This document shows, piece by piece, positions 38,299 through 46,933 of a stretch of DNA of 64,000 nucleotides. The DNA lies in NCBI GenBank assembly GCA_020846635.1, contig JADLDO010000039.1, positions 248,001 through 312,000 on the forward strand, given 5' to 3'. The notes below the pieces were generated by a model, which was not told the origin of the DNA, made no database searches, and saw only the letters and a list, made by a program, of their open reading frames with translations. Both the position numbers and the translations under genes were made by a program. Source of the stretch: Caldilineaceae bacterium. GTDB lineage: Bacteria > Chloroflexota > Anaerolineae > Caldilineales > Caldilineaceae. Position 1 is the stretch's first letter. Every line of letters starts with the position of its first letter.

Positions 38299-38756
38299 AT
38301 CTATTCAAACGTCTAGTCAATCTCTTTAGCGGTGGGGGCGGCTCTCGCGGTGACAAACGGTACTTGACCGTCTACGCATTGAACCGCCGCTGTAACGAGC
38401 CGGTCAGCGGGCAGGTCGACTTGCTCAACGAGTTGAGCAAGCCCGACGAAGGAGAGTACGCCTACTACACACGCAAGGTGCTGCATACAACCGGCGAGCG
38501 CCGCTGTTTTTCCCAGGTCGAAATCAATCTCTACTTCAACCAGGAGAAGCAGATTGTACACCATGAAGTCGAGGGCGGGCGCTGGCTGACCGGTGACGAG
38601 TATGCCGCCGAGTTGGCGCGCTTTAACGCGCCCCCGCCGGAGGAAGACGAAGAAGCAGACTCAGCGGAACAGACAGAGGGGGCGGGGAGGGCAATACCCG
38701 CATCATCCGAGCCGACTCAACCCAAACCTACTCCAGAAGAGGATGACGATGCGTAA
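38295..38756 (+). CDS. small conserved-looking protein between pgk and tpiA, unknown function
   Basis: 153 residues. A basic N-terminus (MNLFKRLVNLFSGGGG) precedes a compact alpha/beta part, about residues 20-110, with RYLTVYALNRRCNEPV, YYTRKVLHTTGERRCFSQVEINLYF and EGGRWLTGDEYAAELARF. An acidic, disordered tail rich in Glu and Pro follows. It overlaps pgk by 4 bases and tpiA by 8, so it is read as part of the glycolytic operon. The fold suggests a small RNA- or protein-binding module, but no family was recognised. Confidence 0.8.
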   Translation: MNLFKRLVNLFSGGGGSRGDKRYLTVYALNRRCNEPVSGQVDLLNELSKPDEGEYAYYTRKVLHTTGERRCFSQVEINLYFNQEKQIVHHEVEGGRWLTGDEYAAELARFNAPPPEEDEEADSAEQTEGAGRAIPASSEPTQPKPTPEEDDDA

Positions 38757-39534
38757 ACCGATGATGGCCGCAAACTGGAAGATGAACCTGATTCCGGCAG
38801 AAGCGACCCTGCTGGCCCAGGCAATCCGCGCAGCGGTGGCAGAGGTATCCAGCGTAGACAGCGTCCTTTGCCCTCCGTATCTTGCGCTTGCCAACGTGCA
38901 TCACACAGTGCAGGGCAGTACCATCGCCGTCGGCGCGCAAAATGTGCATTGGGCGGAGAGTGGAGCCTACACCGGGGAGATCAGCGTCCCCATGCTCAAG
39001 GGGCTTGCCGAGTATGTGATCATCGGTCACAGCGAGCGCCGCCAATACTTTGCCGAGACTGACGAGACGGTCAACAAAAAGCTCCACGCCGTTCTCAACC
39101 ACGGCTTGTTCCCCATTGTCTGTGTCGGCGAGACGTTGGCGCAAAACGACGCCGGTGATACCCATGCCGTCGTCAGCGCCCAGGTTAAGGCGGCCTTAGC
39201 AGGGGTGGAGGGCAGCCGGCTTGCCCAGGTTGTCATCGCCTATGAGCCGATCTGGGCGATTGGCACAGGCAGGGCCGCCACGGCAGCACAGGCCCAGGCG
39301 ACCTGTGGCAAAACGGTGCGCGGCACGCTGGCAGAACTCTATGGCGATGAGATCGCCCAGTCTGTGCGCGTCCTCTATGGCGGCAGCACCAACGCCAAGA
39401 ACATCGGCGAGATCATGCAGCAACCCGACATTGATGGCGCGCTCATCGGCGGCGCATCTCTGAAAGCAGACGAGTACAGCAGCATGGTACAAACCACAGC
39501 CGCGCTGTATAAGGCGAACGCATCAACGCGCTGA
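38749..39534 (+). CDS. tpiA: triosephosphate isomerase
   Basis: 261 residues. N-terminal AANWKMN with the catalytic Lys, HSERRQYF with the catalytic His, the YEPIWAIGTGRAAT loop with the catalytic Glu, and the phosphate-binding YGGSTNAKN and GALIGGASL. It interconverts DHAP and glyceraldehyde-3-phosphate. ATG 38749 is preferred, with AGAAGAGG 6 bases upstream; an ATG 6 bases earlier is also possible. It overlaps the unknown upstream gene. Confidence 0.96.
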   Translation: MRKPMMAANWKMNLIPAEATLLAQAIRAAVAEVSSVDSVLCPPYLALANVHHTVQGSTIAVGAQNVHWAESGAYTGEISVPMLKGLAEYVIIGHSERRQYFAETDETVNKKLHAVLNHGLFPIVCVGETLAQNDAGDTHAVVSAQVKAALAGVEGSRLAQVVIAYEPIWAIGTGRAATAAQAQATCGKTVRGTLAELYGDEIAQSVRVLYGGSTNAKNIGEIMQQPDIDGALIGGASLKADEYSSMVQTTAALYKANASTR

Positions 39535-39715
39535 TCTTCCGCGATGATCCTGCATGGGCATCCCGCTCCACTTTGACGCTTTCCCTCCTGCATGGTATTC
39601 TGCGAGGGTAATCTGACTTCTTTCCGTGGCTACCGGCAGCGTGCTGGTAGCCCCGTGGTTTGCTGTTGACCTTGCGGCGACATGGTGTCGCCCTCATGTC
39701 CTGCTTCGCGAACAC

Positions 39716-40564
39716 ATGACCTCATCGACCCTACGCGTTCTTGCCGCGCCCATCTTGGCGCTGGCTGCTCTGATTCTGCTCACATGGCCTGTCTGGCGTT
39801 GGCTCTGGGGTGAGTGGATGGGCAACGAGTATTACAGTCACGGAATCCTGATCCCGCCCGTCTCTCTCTACCTCACCTACCAGCGTTTTCGCAACGACAA
39901 AGAATTGCGCTGGTTGCCGGGACAAGGTAGCAATTGGGGTCTGTTGTTAATCGCTCTTGGCCTGGGGCTCTATCTTTGGTTCTTGGGCCAGCGGGCCTAC
40001 TATCTCGCCGCCTTTGCCACCATTCTCATGATCGGCGGCTTGGTCTGGACACTAGGCGGCAACAACGTTGCCAGACGGCTGATCTTCCCGGTAGCCTACC
40101 TGGCGCTGATGGTCCCCCTGCCCTTTATTGATCGCTATACCCTGCCCCTGGCGATGTTTACTGGGGTCTGCTCTGGTGGGTTGGCGCGATTCTTGGGGCT
40201 GGATGTAGAGATCATCGGCAATGCGGTCAAGCTGCCTAATGCCGACCTGGTCATCGGCGCGCAGTGCAGCGGCGTCAACTCGCTGATTGCGCTCACCGCG
40301 CTGATGGTGCTGGCGGCTTATCTGGTGAGTGGCCCCACATGGGGACGCGTCGCGCTGGTACTGCTGGCGGCACCGCTCGCAATCTTGGGGAATATCTTGC
40401 GGGTATCGTCGCTGCTCTTTGTGGCGCGCGAATGGGGCGCGCAAGCCGGCTTTGTCTTTTACCATGACTATTCCGGCATTGGCTTTTTTGTGATTGTGTT
40501 GGCCTTACTGCTCCCGTTGACGCGGCTGTTGCGTGTAAACGCGCTGCGCTCGGAAGTGATCTAG
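39716..40564 (+). CDS. exosortase (PEP-CTERM-processing transpeptidase homologue)
   Basis: 282 residues with about eight membrane helices. The exosortase catalytic triad is visible in the right order: C184 in IGAQCSGVNSL, R229 in GNILRVSSLL and H250 in FYHDYSGIGFF. The N-terminal EYYSHGILIPP segment is also typical. Exosortases cut C-terminal PEP-CTERM signals and pass the protein to a surface acceptor; a fitting substrate is encoded at 7629-8036. It is followed by its usual partner EpsI. ATG 39716 is the first Met before the first helix; the longer frame from 39626 lacks support. Confidence 0.92.
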   Translation: MTSSTLRVLAAPILALAALILLTWPVWRWLWGEWMGNEYYSHGILIPPVSLYLTYQRFRNDKELRWLPGQGSNWGLLLIALGLGLYLWFLGQRAYYLAAFATILMIGGLVWTLGGNNVARRLIFPVAYLALMVPLPFIDRYTLPLAMFTGVCSGGLARFLGLDVEIIGNAVKLPNADLVIGAQCSGVNSLIALTALMVLAAYLVSGPTWGRVALVLLAAPLAILGNILRVSSLLFVAREWGAQAGFVFYHDYSGIGFFVIVLALLLPLTRLLRVNALRSEVI

Positions 40565-40587
40565 GCTTTCCTTTGAATAAATCAACC

Positions 40588-41394
40588 ATGCGCTCAACCG
40601 AACCTTCAAGCGACATTCCAGGCAACACGGCAAGAGACACCTCAAACGACGCGGCAAGCATCACGCCAAATGACGCCGGGTCCAAACTCCAGAAGCTCGC
40701 ATTTACCCCGCGCGGCCTGATGACGGGGCTGCTCTTAGCCGTTGGTATTCTGGTCGCCTATAGCCCCCAGCTGGCCCCCGCGCTCTGGGGACGTGTTCAA
40801 TCACCCGCAGATACTCTCACCTATATCGCCGACTTGGACTATTGGAAGCGCACCGACCGCGAGATCCAGGTCGTCGCCAATGCGCGCTTTGATTTGGACA
40901 GCCAGTTGACCGATGTACCGCTCACGCTGGGCGACTGGCAAGGCGAGGAAGTGCCGGAGAACAACCAGGAAGTGATCATCCTCCTGGACCCAGAGCAATA
41001 TGTACAACGGCTCTATCGCAACAGCAAGGGGCAGTATATGTGGTTGAGCATGATCGGAGGGCGCAGTTCCCAGCCCTTCCATGCCCCAGACATCTGCTAT
41101 GACGCCGATGGTTGGCAATATAACCTAAGCTCCAAAGCGATTCCTTTGGAGGACGGGGGCGAAGTTCATGGGTTGTGGATGGAAGCCAACAAGGTGTTCC
41201 CAGGGCAAACCGAGAAGACTGAACATATTGTCTTTTACTTTTATCTCTTTCCCAACCAAGCGCGCGAGTTGAAGGATGGAATTGTCCTCTTCAAGCTCAC
41301 CTCATCCCGCTATGGAACTCCGGAAGAGACTTTGCGAGTTCATACCGATTTCGTGCGCCAGCTTTTCAAGCGCGCCCAAGCTCCCGGCGCATAG
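40588..41394 (+). CDS. EpsI-domain exosortase-associated protein
   Basis: About 268 residues. One membrane anchor (TGLLLAVGILVAYSPQL, near residue 45) precedes an extracytoplasmic EpsI domain with PLTLGDWQGEEVP and the conserved PFHAPDICYDADGW (H-x2-P-x2-C-x4-GW). Such domains are encoded next to, or fused to, exosortases and are thought to assist in processing or polysaccharide-linked export. The start may be ATG 40588 or TTG 40573; neither has a strong ribosome binding site. It lies 23 bases after the exosortase, in the same operon. Confidence 0.88.
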   Translation: MRSTEPSSDIPGNTARDTSNDAASITPNDAGSKLQKLAFTPRGLMTGLLLAVGILVAYSPQLAPALWGRVQSPADTLTYIADLDYWKRTDREIQVVANARFDLDSQLTDVPLTLGDWQGEEVPENNQEVIILLDPEQYVQRLYRNSKGQYMWLSMIGGRSSQPFHAPDICYDADGWQYNLSSKAIPLEDGGEVHGLWMEANKVFPGQTEKTEHIVFYFYLFPNQARELKDGIVLFKLTSSRYGTPEETLRVHTDFVRQLFKRAQAPGA

Positions 41395-41411
41395 CGCTCA
41401 CACCCTTACCC

Positions 41412-41972
41412 ATGTCTATGCTACTTTCAGGTCGATTCTCTCGCCATACCCTGCGTTTGTCGCTACCCTACGCTCTCTCACTGCTGCTAGGATTGCTGCT
41501 CCTTGCCGCATGCAGCAGCGCCACGCCAACGCCTGAACCAACTTCCGCGCCATTGGCTGGCTCCTGCTCGTTGCCCGTCAATGGCGACGATGAAAGCGCC
41601 ATTCGCGCCCTGCTTGTCGCCGAGGGTGAACTCGTCGTGACCCAAGCCATCGACCCATTGATGCAGCTTTGGAGTGACGACGCCCGCATCGTTGATGCCA
41701 AAAACACCCCAGACAATGCCGGTGACGATCAGGTATGGGATGGCAAGGATGCGATTCGCAATCGCTATGTGCGTATCGTCTTTCCTGGTGCGCCCGCCTC
41801 GGTCGATCACAGCGACGAAGTCATCACCATTGACGGCGACCACGCACAGGTCGAGTCTACCACGACCATTGGCAGCGAAGTTGCCCCGGCAGGTGACCGC
41901 TGGGAGATGGTCAACCGCGGCGGTTGTTGGCTCCTCGCCGGCCTCACCTACAACCTGGAAGCAGCCCCCTAG
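41412..41972 (+). CDS. lipoprotein with NTF2/SnoaL-like domain
   Basis: 186 residues. The signal peptide ends in a lipobox (LLLAAC, Cys near residue 34), then a short Pro/Thr linker (TPTPEPTSAP). The remainder fits an NTF2-like cone: DDESAIRALLVAEGELVVTQAIDPLMQLWSDDARIVDA, IRNRYVRIVFP and a final WEMVNRGGCWLLAGL strand. No catalytic residues assigned. It is downstream of epsI by 17 bases and probably co-transcribed. A 7-bp hairpin covers its stop codon (41961-41978). Confidence 0.78.
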   Translation: MSMLLSGRFSRHTLRLSLPYALSLLLGLLLLAACSSATPTPEPTSAPLAGSCSLPVNGDDESAIRALLVAEGELVVTQAIDPLMQLWSDDARIVDAKNTPDNAGDDQVWDGKDAIRNRYVRIVFPGAPASVDHSDEVITIDGDHAQVESTTTIGSEVAPAGDRWEMVNRGGCWLLAGLTYNLEAAP

Positions 41973-42001
41973 GGCTGCACATCTTTGCGCTGGAGCGCCG
42001 C

Positions 42002-42745
42002 ATGGTTGACCTCGCCGCAACGCTGCCACCGCTGTTGGGGTCGCTCTTTCTCTTGCTGCTGTTGGCCTGGTTCAGCCGCCAGATCAGCCTGCATATTCAA
42101 TTCCCCTTCTATCACCTCACCCGGTCACAGAACAGCGCCACGCTCGCCATCTTTCTCTTCTTTTTGCCCGGCGTGCTTCTTCATGAATCCGCACATTGGA
42201 TCATGGCGCGCCTGCTCGGTCTTAAAACGGGAAAGTTTCGGGTGTGGCCCAAGCGCCACGGCAAACACATTGGCTTGGGCAGTGTCAGCGTGGAAAGCCG
42301 CGATGTTATACGCGACAGCCTGGTGGGCGTTGCGCCCCTCTTGGTGGGGACAGTGCTTGTAACCCTGATTGGACATATGATTTTTGACACGCCGCTGGTA
42401 ATCTCGCACCTGTCGCAAGGGCAATGGTGGGAAGCGGCGCTGGCCTTTCGCCAAGAGTTGAACCGTCCCAGCGGCTTGCTCTGGGCCTACCTGCTCTTTA
42501 CCATTGCCAACGCCATGATGCCGAGCGCCAGCGACCGTGAGCCGATCAAGCCCGTCCTGTTCTACAGCGTGCTGGCGATTGTGTTTTACATCCTCTTGGG
42601 GATGCCATTGCAAGGCGCAACTGCGCTCATGCAGTGGCTAGCGCCCACGCTCCAAAACCTCTCCAGCGCGCTCTTCTTTGTCATTCTCCTAGACACCATC
42701 ACCCTCGGCGTCCTCTACCTCATCCGCCTTCTCATCACACGATAG
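42002..42745 (+). CDS. multi-pass membrane protein with HExxH motif (possible M50-like peptidase)
   Basis: 247 residues, about six hydrophobic helices. HESAHW in the second helix region is an HExxH zinc motif inside a membrane segment, as in site-2 (M50) proteases. The second M50 motif (N-x2-P-x2-x-D-G) is not seen; NAMMPSASDREPIK at the expected place is a possible replacement, so activity is uncertain. GGAG lies 6 bases before ATG 42002. It closes the exosortase gene cluster; a role in membrane-protein processing is inference. Confidence 0.72.
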   Translation: MVDLAATLPPLLGSLFLLLLLAWFSRQISLHIQFPFYHLTRSQNSATLAIFLFFLPGVLLHESAHWIMARLLGLKTGKFRVWPKRHGKHIGLGSVSVESRDVIRDSLVGVAPLLVGTVLVTLIGHMIFDTPLVISHLSQGQWWEAALAFRQELNRPSGLLWAYLLFTIANAMMPSASDREPIKPVLFYSVLAIVFYILLGMPLQGATALMQWLAPTLQNLSSALFFVILLDTITLGVLYLIRLLITR

Positions 42746-42752
42746 TCAAAAA

Positions 42753-42796
42753 GGATGAGGGATGAAAGCGTATCTCCCCGCCTTCATCCCTCATCC
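42753..42796. terminator. bidirectional hairpin between convergent genes
   Basis: A perfect 14-bp stem, GGATGAGGGATGAA (42753-42766) with 42783-42796, lies in the 64-base spacer before the trpB stop. Confidence 0.6.
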
Positions 42797-42809
42797 TTCA
42801 TCCCTGTTT

Positions 42810-44183
42810 CTAAGCCACCTGGGGCAGATGCGCCAGGCTCTCCTTCATATCGGCCTCAGAGAACTCATAATCGCTCAAGCGCCCCGACAGATACGCCTCA
42901 TACGACGCCATGTCAAAATGGCCGTGTCCACAGAGATTAAAGACGATTGTCTTGGCCTCGCCACTCTCTTTACAGGCCAATGCCTCTTGCATCGTCTGGA
43001 AGATCGCGTGTGAGGGTTCTGGCGCGGGCAAAATTCCTTCAGAGCGGCTAAAGCTCAACGCCGCCTCAAAAACCGAACGCTGCTTGATCGCCACAGCCTC
43101 AATCAGCCCTGCCTCCTTGATGGCGCTGATCTGTGCGCTCATGCCGTGATAGCGCAGCCCACCCGCATGGATCGGCGCAGGCACAAAGTCATGGCCCAGC
43201 GTGTGCATCTTGAGCAGCGGTGTCATGGCCGCGGTGTCGCCAAAGTCATAGGCATAGACGCCGCGCGTCAAGCTGGGCGCGGCCGCCGGTTCAACAGCAA
43301 CAATACGTGCGCTCTTGCCATTGATAACATTCTCACGCAGGAAGGGGAAGGCAAAGCCGCCAAAGTTGCTGCCGCCGCCTGTGCAGCCGACCACCACGTC
43401 GGGCCAATCGGCTCCCGCCACCTCCAACTGCTTGATCACCTCTTGGCCGATGACAGTCTGATGCAGCAGCACATGGTTTAGCACGCTGCCCAACGCATAC
43501 TTCGTGTCGTCACGCGTCGCTGCTTCTTCCACAGCCTCGGAGATGGCAATGCCCAGACTGCCTGTGCTGTCGGGGTGCTGCGCCAAAATGCTGCGCCCGG
43601 CGTTGGTCTGATCGCTGGGGCTGGGCACCACCGTCGCCCCCCAACTCTGCATCATCAGCTTGCGATAGGGCTTTTGCTCATAGCTGATCTTCACCATGTA
43701 GACCTTGCACTCGATGCCAAAGATCTGGCAGGCAAAGCTCAACGCGCTGCCCCACTGCCCCGCGCCAGTCTCTGTGGTGATGCGTGTAATTCCCTCTTGC
43801 TTGTTGTAATAGGCCTGCGCCACAGCAGTATTGGTTTTGTGGCTCCCCGATGGACTAACCCCTTCATATTTATAGTAGATGCGCGCAGGTGTGCCCAACG
43901 CTTTTTCCCAACGGTGCGCTCGATAGAGCGGCGTCGGTCGCCAGAGCTTGAGAATATCCTGTACTTCATCAGGAATCTCGATATAACGCTCTGTGCTAAC
44001 CTCTTGAGCAATCAGCGCCATCGGAAAAAGCGGCGCAAGGTCAGCCGGGCCAATGGGCTGGAGCGTGCCCGGATGGAGCGGAGGGGCCATCTCAACGCCC
44101 GCCGCGGGCAAGTCGGCGTTGATGTTATACCAATGCGTGGGCATGTCCTTCTCAGACAGGACAATCTTTGTCAACTCAGCCAT
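42810..44183 (-). CDS. trpB: tryptophan synthase beta chain, TrpB2 type
   Basis: 457 residues. The PLP lysine is K116 in PSGSHKTNTA, with the glycine-rich phosphate site GCTGGGSNFGG. The length and the long N-terminal region (PTHWYNINADLPAAGVEMAPPLHPG) identify the TrpB2 subfamily, which often works without a TrpA and may recycle indole or use other serine donors. No trpA or other trp gene is adjacent. ATG 44183 has GGAGG 8 bases upstream. No T-box or leader peptide was recognised upstream. Confidence 0.94.
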   Translation of the reverse strand: MAELTKIVLSEKDMPTHWYNINADLPAAGVEMAPPLHPGTLQPIGPADLAPLFPMALIAQEVSTERYIEIPDEVQDILKLWRPTPLYRAHRWEKALGTPARIYYKYEGVSPSGSHKTNTAVAQAYYNKQEGITRITTETGAGQWGSALSFACQIFGIECKVYMVKISYEQKPYRKLMMQSWGATVVPSPSDQTNAGRSILAQHPDSTGSLGIAISEAVEEAATRDDTKYALGSVLNHVLLHQTVIGQEVIKQLEVAGADWPDVVVGCTGGGSNFGGFAFPFLRENVINGKSARIVAVEPAAAPSLTRGVYAYDFGDTAAMTPLLKMHTLGHDFVPAPIHAGGLRYHGMSAQISAIKEAGLIEAVAIKQRSVFEAALSFSRSEGILPAPEPSHAIFQTMQEALACKESGEAKTIVFNLCGHGHFDMASYEAYLSGRLSDYEFSEADMKESLAHLPQVA

Positions 44184-44351
44184 GTTGGAAACCTCCAGGA
44201 GGCCTGACACTAGGATAGGATTTATGGAGACGAATTCTGTGGAATTGAAGTCTGCTTGGCAAAAAGAAACCTACACGAATTATATCACCGCACCTATAGG
44301 TGAACAATCAGGCAAAAACAGCGGGTGCGTCTCGCATTGAGGATCAAGTTG

Positions 44352-46169
44352 TTATTTGGTTTCCGCGCTTGGCATCACAAATTCCACCTGGCTTCGTACA
44401 TCGTTAAAGCCGGAACGGCGCACAATCACCTCGATCTGCCAGGGGCCGCTCATCGTCAGATAGCTGCCATGTGCGGCATAGCGGACGCCATCGACCGGCA
44501 AAAGCTCGAACTCCTGCACGCCCATGTCATGCTCCTGATGGCTGTAGCGCAGGAGGACTTGCGTGGGGACGGTCGAGGTTGGATCACGATAATCCACCAG
44601 ATCCACGGCGAACTCATTGACACCAGGAAAGCCGGGGGCGATACGCAGTGTTAGATCAACCTGGTCTTGCTCCGTGTGGTAATAAAGACCTTGCCGCTGC
44701 TGCGCCTGCAATGTCTCAAAGGCAGGTGCGGTCGCCGTCAGCGCGCCGACAGTCCCCAAGAGGACAACACCAACCACCAACTCAAACCGGATCGTATTGG
44801 GCAGTGACTTCACTGCCGTACTAACGCCCCGTCGCACACGCGGCACAAGCAGCAGCAAGTTGATCGCCGCCGCGATAAAAATCAGCAAGAACAGCAGCGT
44901 CTTGCCCATGAGCAGCCAGCCATACGCCGTTTCTGTGAGCGCATCTACGGTACGCACGTGGCGATTGGCAAGGCTAAAGCCCGTCATGATCAGAAGCAGC
45001 ACACAGGTCAGCGCCAGATTCGAGAAACGCTGCATGAGCGATCCCCACGGCAGTTTTGCCTCCGCTTCTCGCCGCAGCAGCAGCGACAACAGCACCAACA
45101 ACCCACCCAGCCACGCAGCCATCGCCAACAGATGCACAAAATCAACCGCCATCAACCACGCTGCCACGGCAGCGGCATGGCTTTGCATAGAATAGGTGAG
45201 AAGGACACCCGCGCTTATGGCGAGTGTGACCCAGCCGGTGAGGTCTGCTCCCCCCAGGCTGTCACTCGCCCTGTCACTCGCCAATCGACCGGCAGCAATG
45301 ACAAGCACAAGGATGAGCGCCAGACGAGCCAGGATTACCCTGCCAATGTGGCTTGCCAGCAGTTGGCCCATTGACTCGGAGAGCGGAATCGAGGTGGCGA
45401 GCGCAGACTCATTCGCCTGCCCCAGCAGATACCAGAGCGAGCCCACAGCCATCAGCAAAGCGCCGACCCAGACAAAACGGACGACACAACGCAACCAACT
45501 CGCCGTTGCCGAGCCTTCGCTCGACGATCTCATGAGCGGCTGCCAGATCAGCAGCAGAAAGAGGAGGCTGCCAAAAGCACATGCCATCCCGATCAGCGAG
45601 AGCCACCGCTGTATCACATCGCTCACCGCGGGCCATTGCCAGGTTAGTGGCGGGGTTCCAGCGGGCGGGAGTATCGAGACAGAAGTGATCTCGTCACCAA
45701 TCGCAAAGTTGACGCTGCCGCTAGTGACATGACCATCTACCTGCGATTGGACGCGCCAATGCACCCCATAGGCCCCATCTGCCAGCGCCGGTAAAGCCAG
45801 CCGCACAATTTTCGGTGTCGCCTCATCAATGACGGGTAGGTCAGTCGGCACAATCACCCCCCCGGCATCAAACAATTGCAGGTGAGTGGAGCGGGGCTCG
45901 ACTTCCTCGCTAAACTCGATCACGACCTCTGCCGGTGCGCTTGCCAGCACCTCGCCAGCCGCGGGCGTTGAACGCACCGGGCTCGCATGTGCATAGGCCG
46001 CAGCAGGCGTGATCAGCAGCAGGAGAAGCGCAATCACCCCGCCCGCCAGTTGCCGCCTGGAAGATCGCCACAAACCGCGTCTGAATTGGGAATGGAGAGC
46101 AACCGCAAGTCGCCCTCCATTCCCTCTCAGCTTTGCGGCGTCACGTGGAAGTGAATGCCGGTAAGCCAT
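44352..46169 (-). CDS. fused CopC-CopD copper resistance protein
   Basis: 605 residues. A signal/anchor helix (about 35-58) precedes the CopC domain: the His-Ala-Ser-Pro-Val N-terminus of the mature part, then PAEVVIEFSEEVEPRSTHLQLFD and DGAYGVHWRVQSQVDGHVTSGSVNFAIG. A CopD membrane domain follows with about eight helices. Fused CopC-CopD (YcnJ-like) proteins bind periplasmic copper and import or handle it. The ATG overlaps the stop of the upstream gene by one base (TAATG), showing tight coupling. Confidence 0.92.
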   Translation of the reverse strand: MAYRHSLPRDAAKLRGNGGRLAVALHSQFRRGLWRSSRRQLAGGVIALLLLLITPAAAYAHASPVRSTPAAGEVLASAPAEVVIEFSEEVEPRSTHLQLFDAGGVIVPTDLPVIDEATPKIVRLALPALADGAYGVHWRVQSQVDGHVTSGSVNFAIGDEITSVSILPPAGTPPLTWQWPAVSDVIQRWLSLIGMACAFGSLLFLLLIWQPLMRSSSEGSATASWLRCVVRFVWVGALLMAVGSLWYLLGQANESALATSIPLSESMGQLLASHIGRVILARLALILVLVIAAGRLASDRASDSLGGADLTGWVTLAISAGVLLTYSMQSHAAAVAAWLMAVDFVHLLAMAAWLGGLLVLLSLLLRREAEAKLPWGSLMQRFSNLALTCVLLLIMTGFSLANRHVRTVDALTETAYGWLLMGKTLLFLLIFIAAAINLLLLVPRVRRGVSTAVKSLPNTIRFELVVGVVLLGTVGALTATAPAFETLQAQQRQGLYYHTEQDQVDLTLRIAPGFPGVNEFAVDLVDYRDPTSTVPTQVLLRYSHQEHDMGVQEFELLPVDGVRYAAHGSYLTMSGPWQIEVIVRRSGFNDVRSQVEFVMPSAETK

Positions 46170-46774
46170 TATGCGGCTCGACGTGCGGCCCGGAATCCAA
46201 GCAGGCCAACGACCGTACCAATAAGACCCAAGACCAGGCCCGCCGCGCCAATAATTAAGGCGAGCTGGGCATTTTGGGCGGCTGCGCCCGCAGCGGTCAT
46301 CACATCAGCCGCCAACGGCTCCGCAGCGGGGAAGGAGACTCCCTCTTTCGACTGGATACTGCTAAAGGTCTCCGGGCTGCTCGTCATGGTGACATCAACG
46401 GGCGTACCTTCAATCTCGCCCCAGATATGCCAGGTGTAATCACCCGCAACCGTGGGCAGAACGTCAGCGGTGTATGCCCCTTCTTGACCAAACCGTCCAC
46501 GGATGGGAACTTCTCGCTTGGACTCGCCAAAGATAATCTCCGCTTTCAATGTATCTTCGAGACCCGTCACAGGTTGATCGTTGGTCGTGTTGACAACACG
46601 CAAATCCAACCCGTTCGGTTGCCCCTGATAGGCAGGCTCACCGATAAACCCAATCGTCAGCTCATAGTCGCCGACATGCGTATGCCCATGCGCCCAAGCG
46701 ACCTGCGTATCGATCCCCAATAAAATGCTCAATAGAAGCGCCCAAACGAATGTCAGGCGGATTGCACTCTTCAT
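46169..46774 (-). CDS. secreted, C-terminally anchored protein of the copper locus
   Basis: 201 residues. Signal peptide (LTFVWALLLSILLGIDTQVAWA), then an Ig-like beta domain beginning HGHTHVGDYELTIGFIGEPAY. The His-x-His-x-His start of the mature chain is a likely metal site. It ends with a C-terminal membrane helix (LALIIGAAGLVLGLIGTVVGLLGF) and RAARRA. It resembles periplasmic proteins found beside CopCD, with a copper-binding role inferred. Overlaps the CopC-CopD gene by one base. Confidence 0.8.
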   Translation of the reverse strand: MKSAIRLTFVWALLLSILLGIDTQVAWAHGHTHVGDYELTIGFIGEPAYQGQPNGLDLRVVNTTNDQPVTGLEDTLKAEIIFGESKREVPIRGRFGQEGAYTADVLPTVAGDYTWHIWGEIEGTPVDVTMTSSPETFSSIQSKEGVSFPAAEPLAADVMTAAGAAAQNAQLALIIGAAGLVLGLIGTVVGLLGFRAARRAA

Positions 46775-46933
46775 CTTATGACCTTTCTCCGCTACAGAGA
46801 ATTGAATCCACGATCAGGCGACCTAGCCACGATCAACGCAGCTATCTCTCACCGGATATGTGGCGTATGGTTACTATTCAATTAACGTCTTTATAGGATT
46901 CACAAACTGCATTGCAGCAACGGCAATTTCAGT

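Noticed and set aside
44184..44351. T-box or tryptophan leader upstream of trpB2
   Set aside because: No Trp-rich leader peptide, specifier stem or antiterminator sequence could be found in the short spacer.
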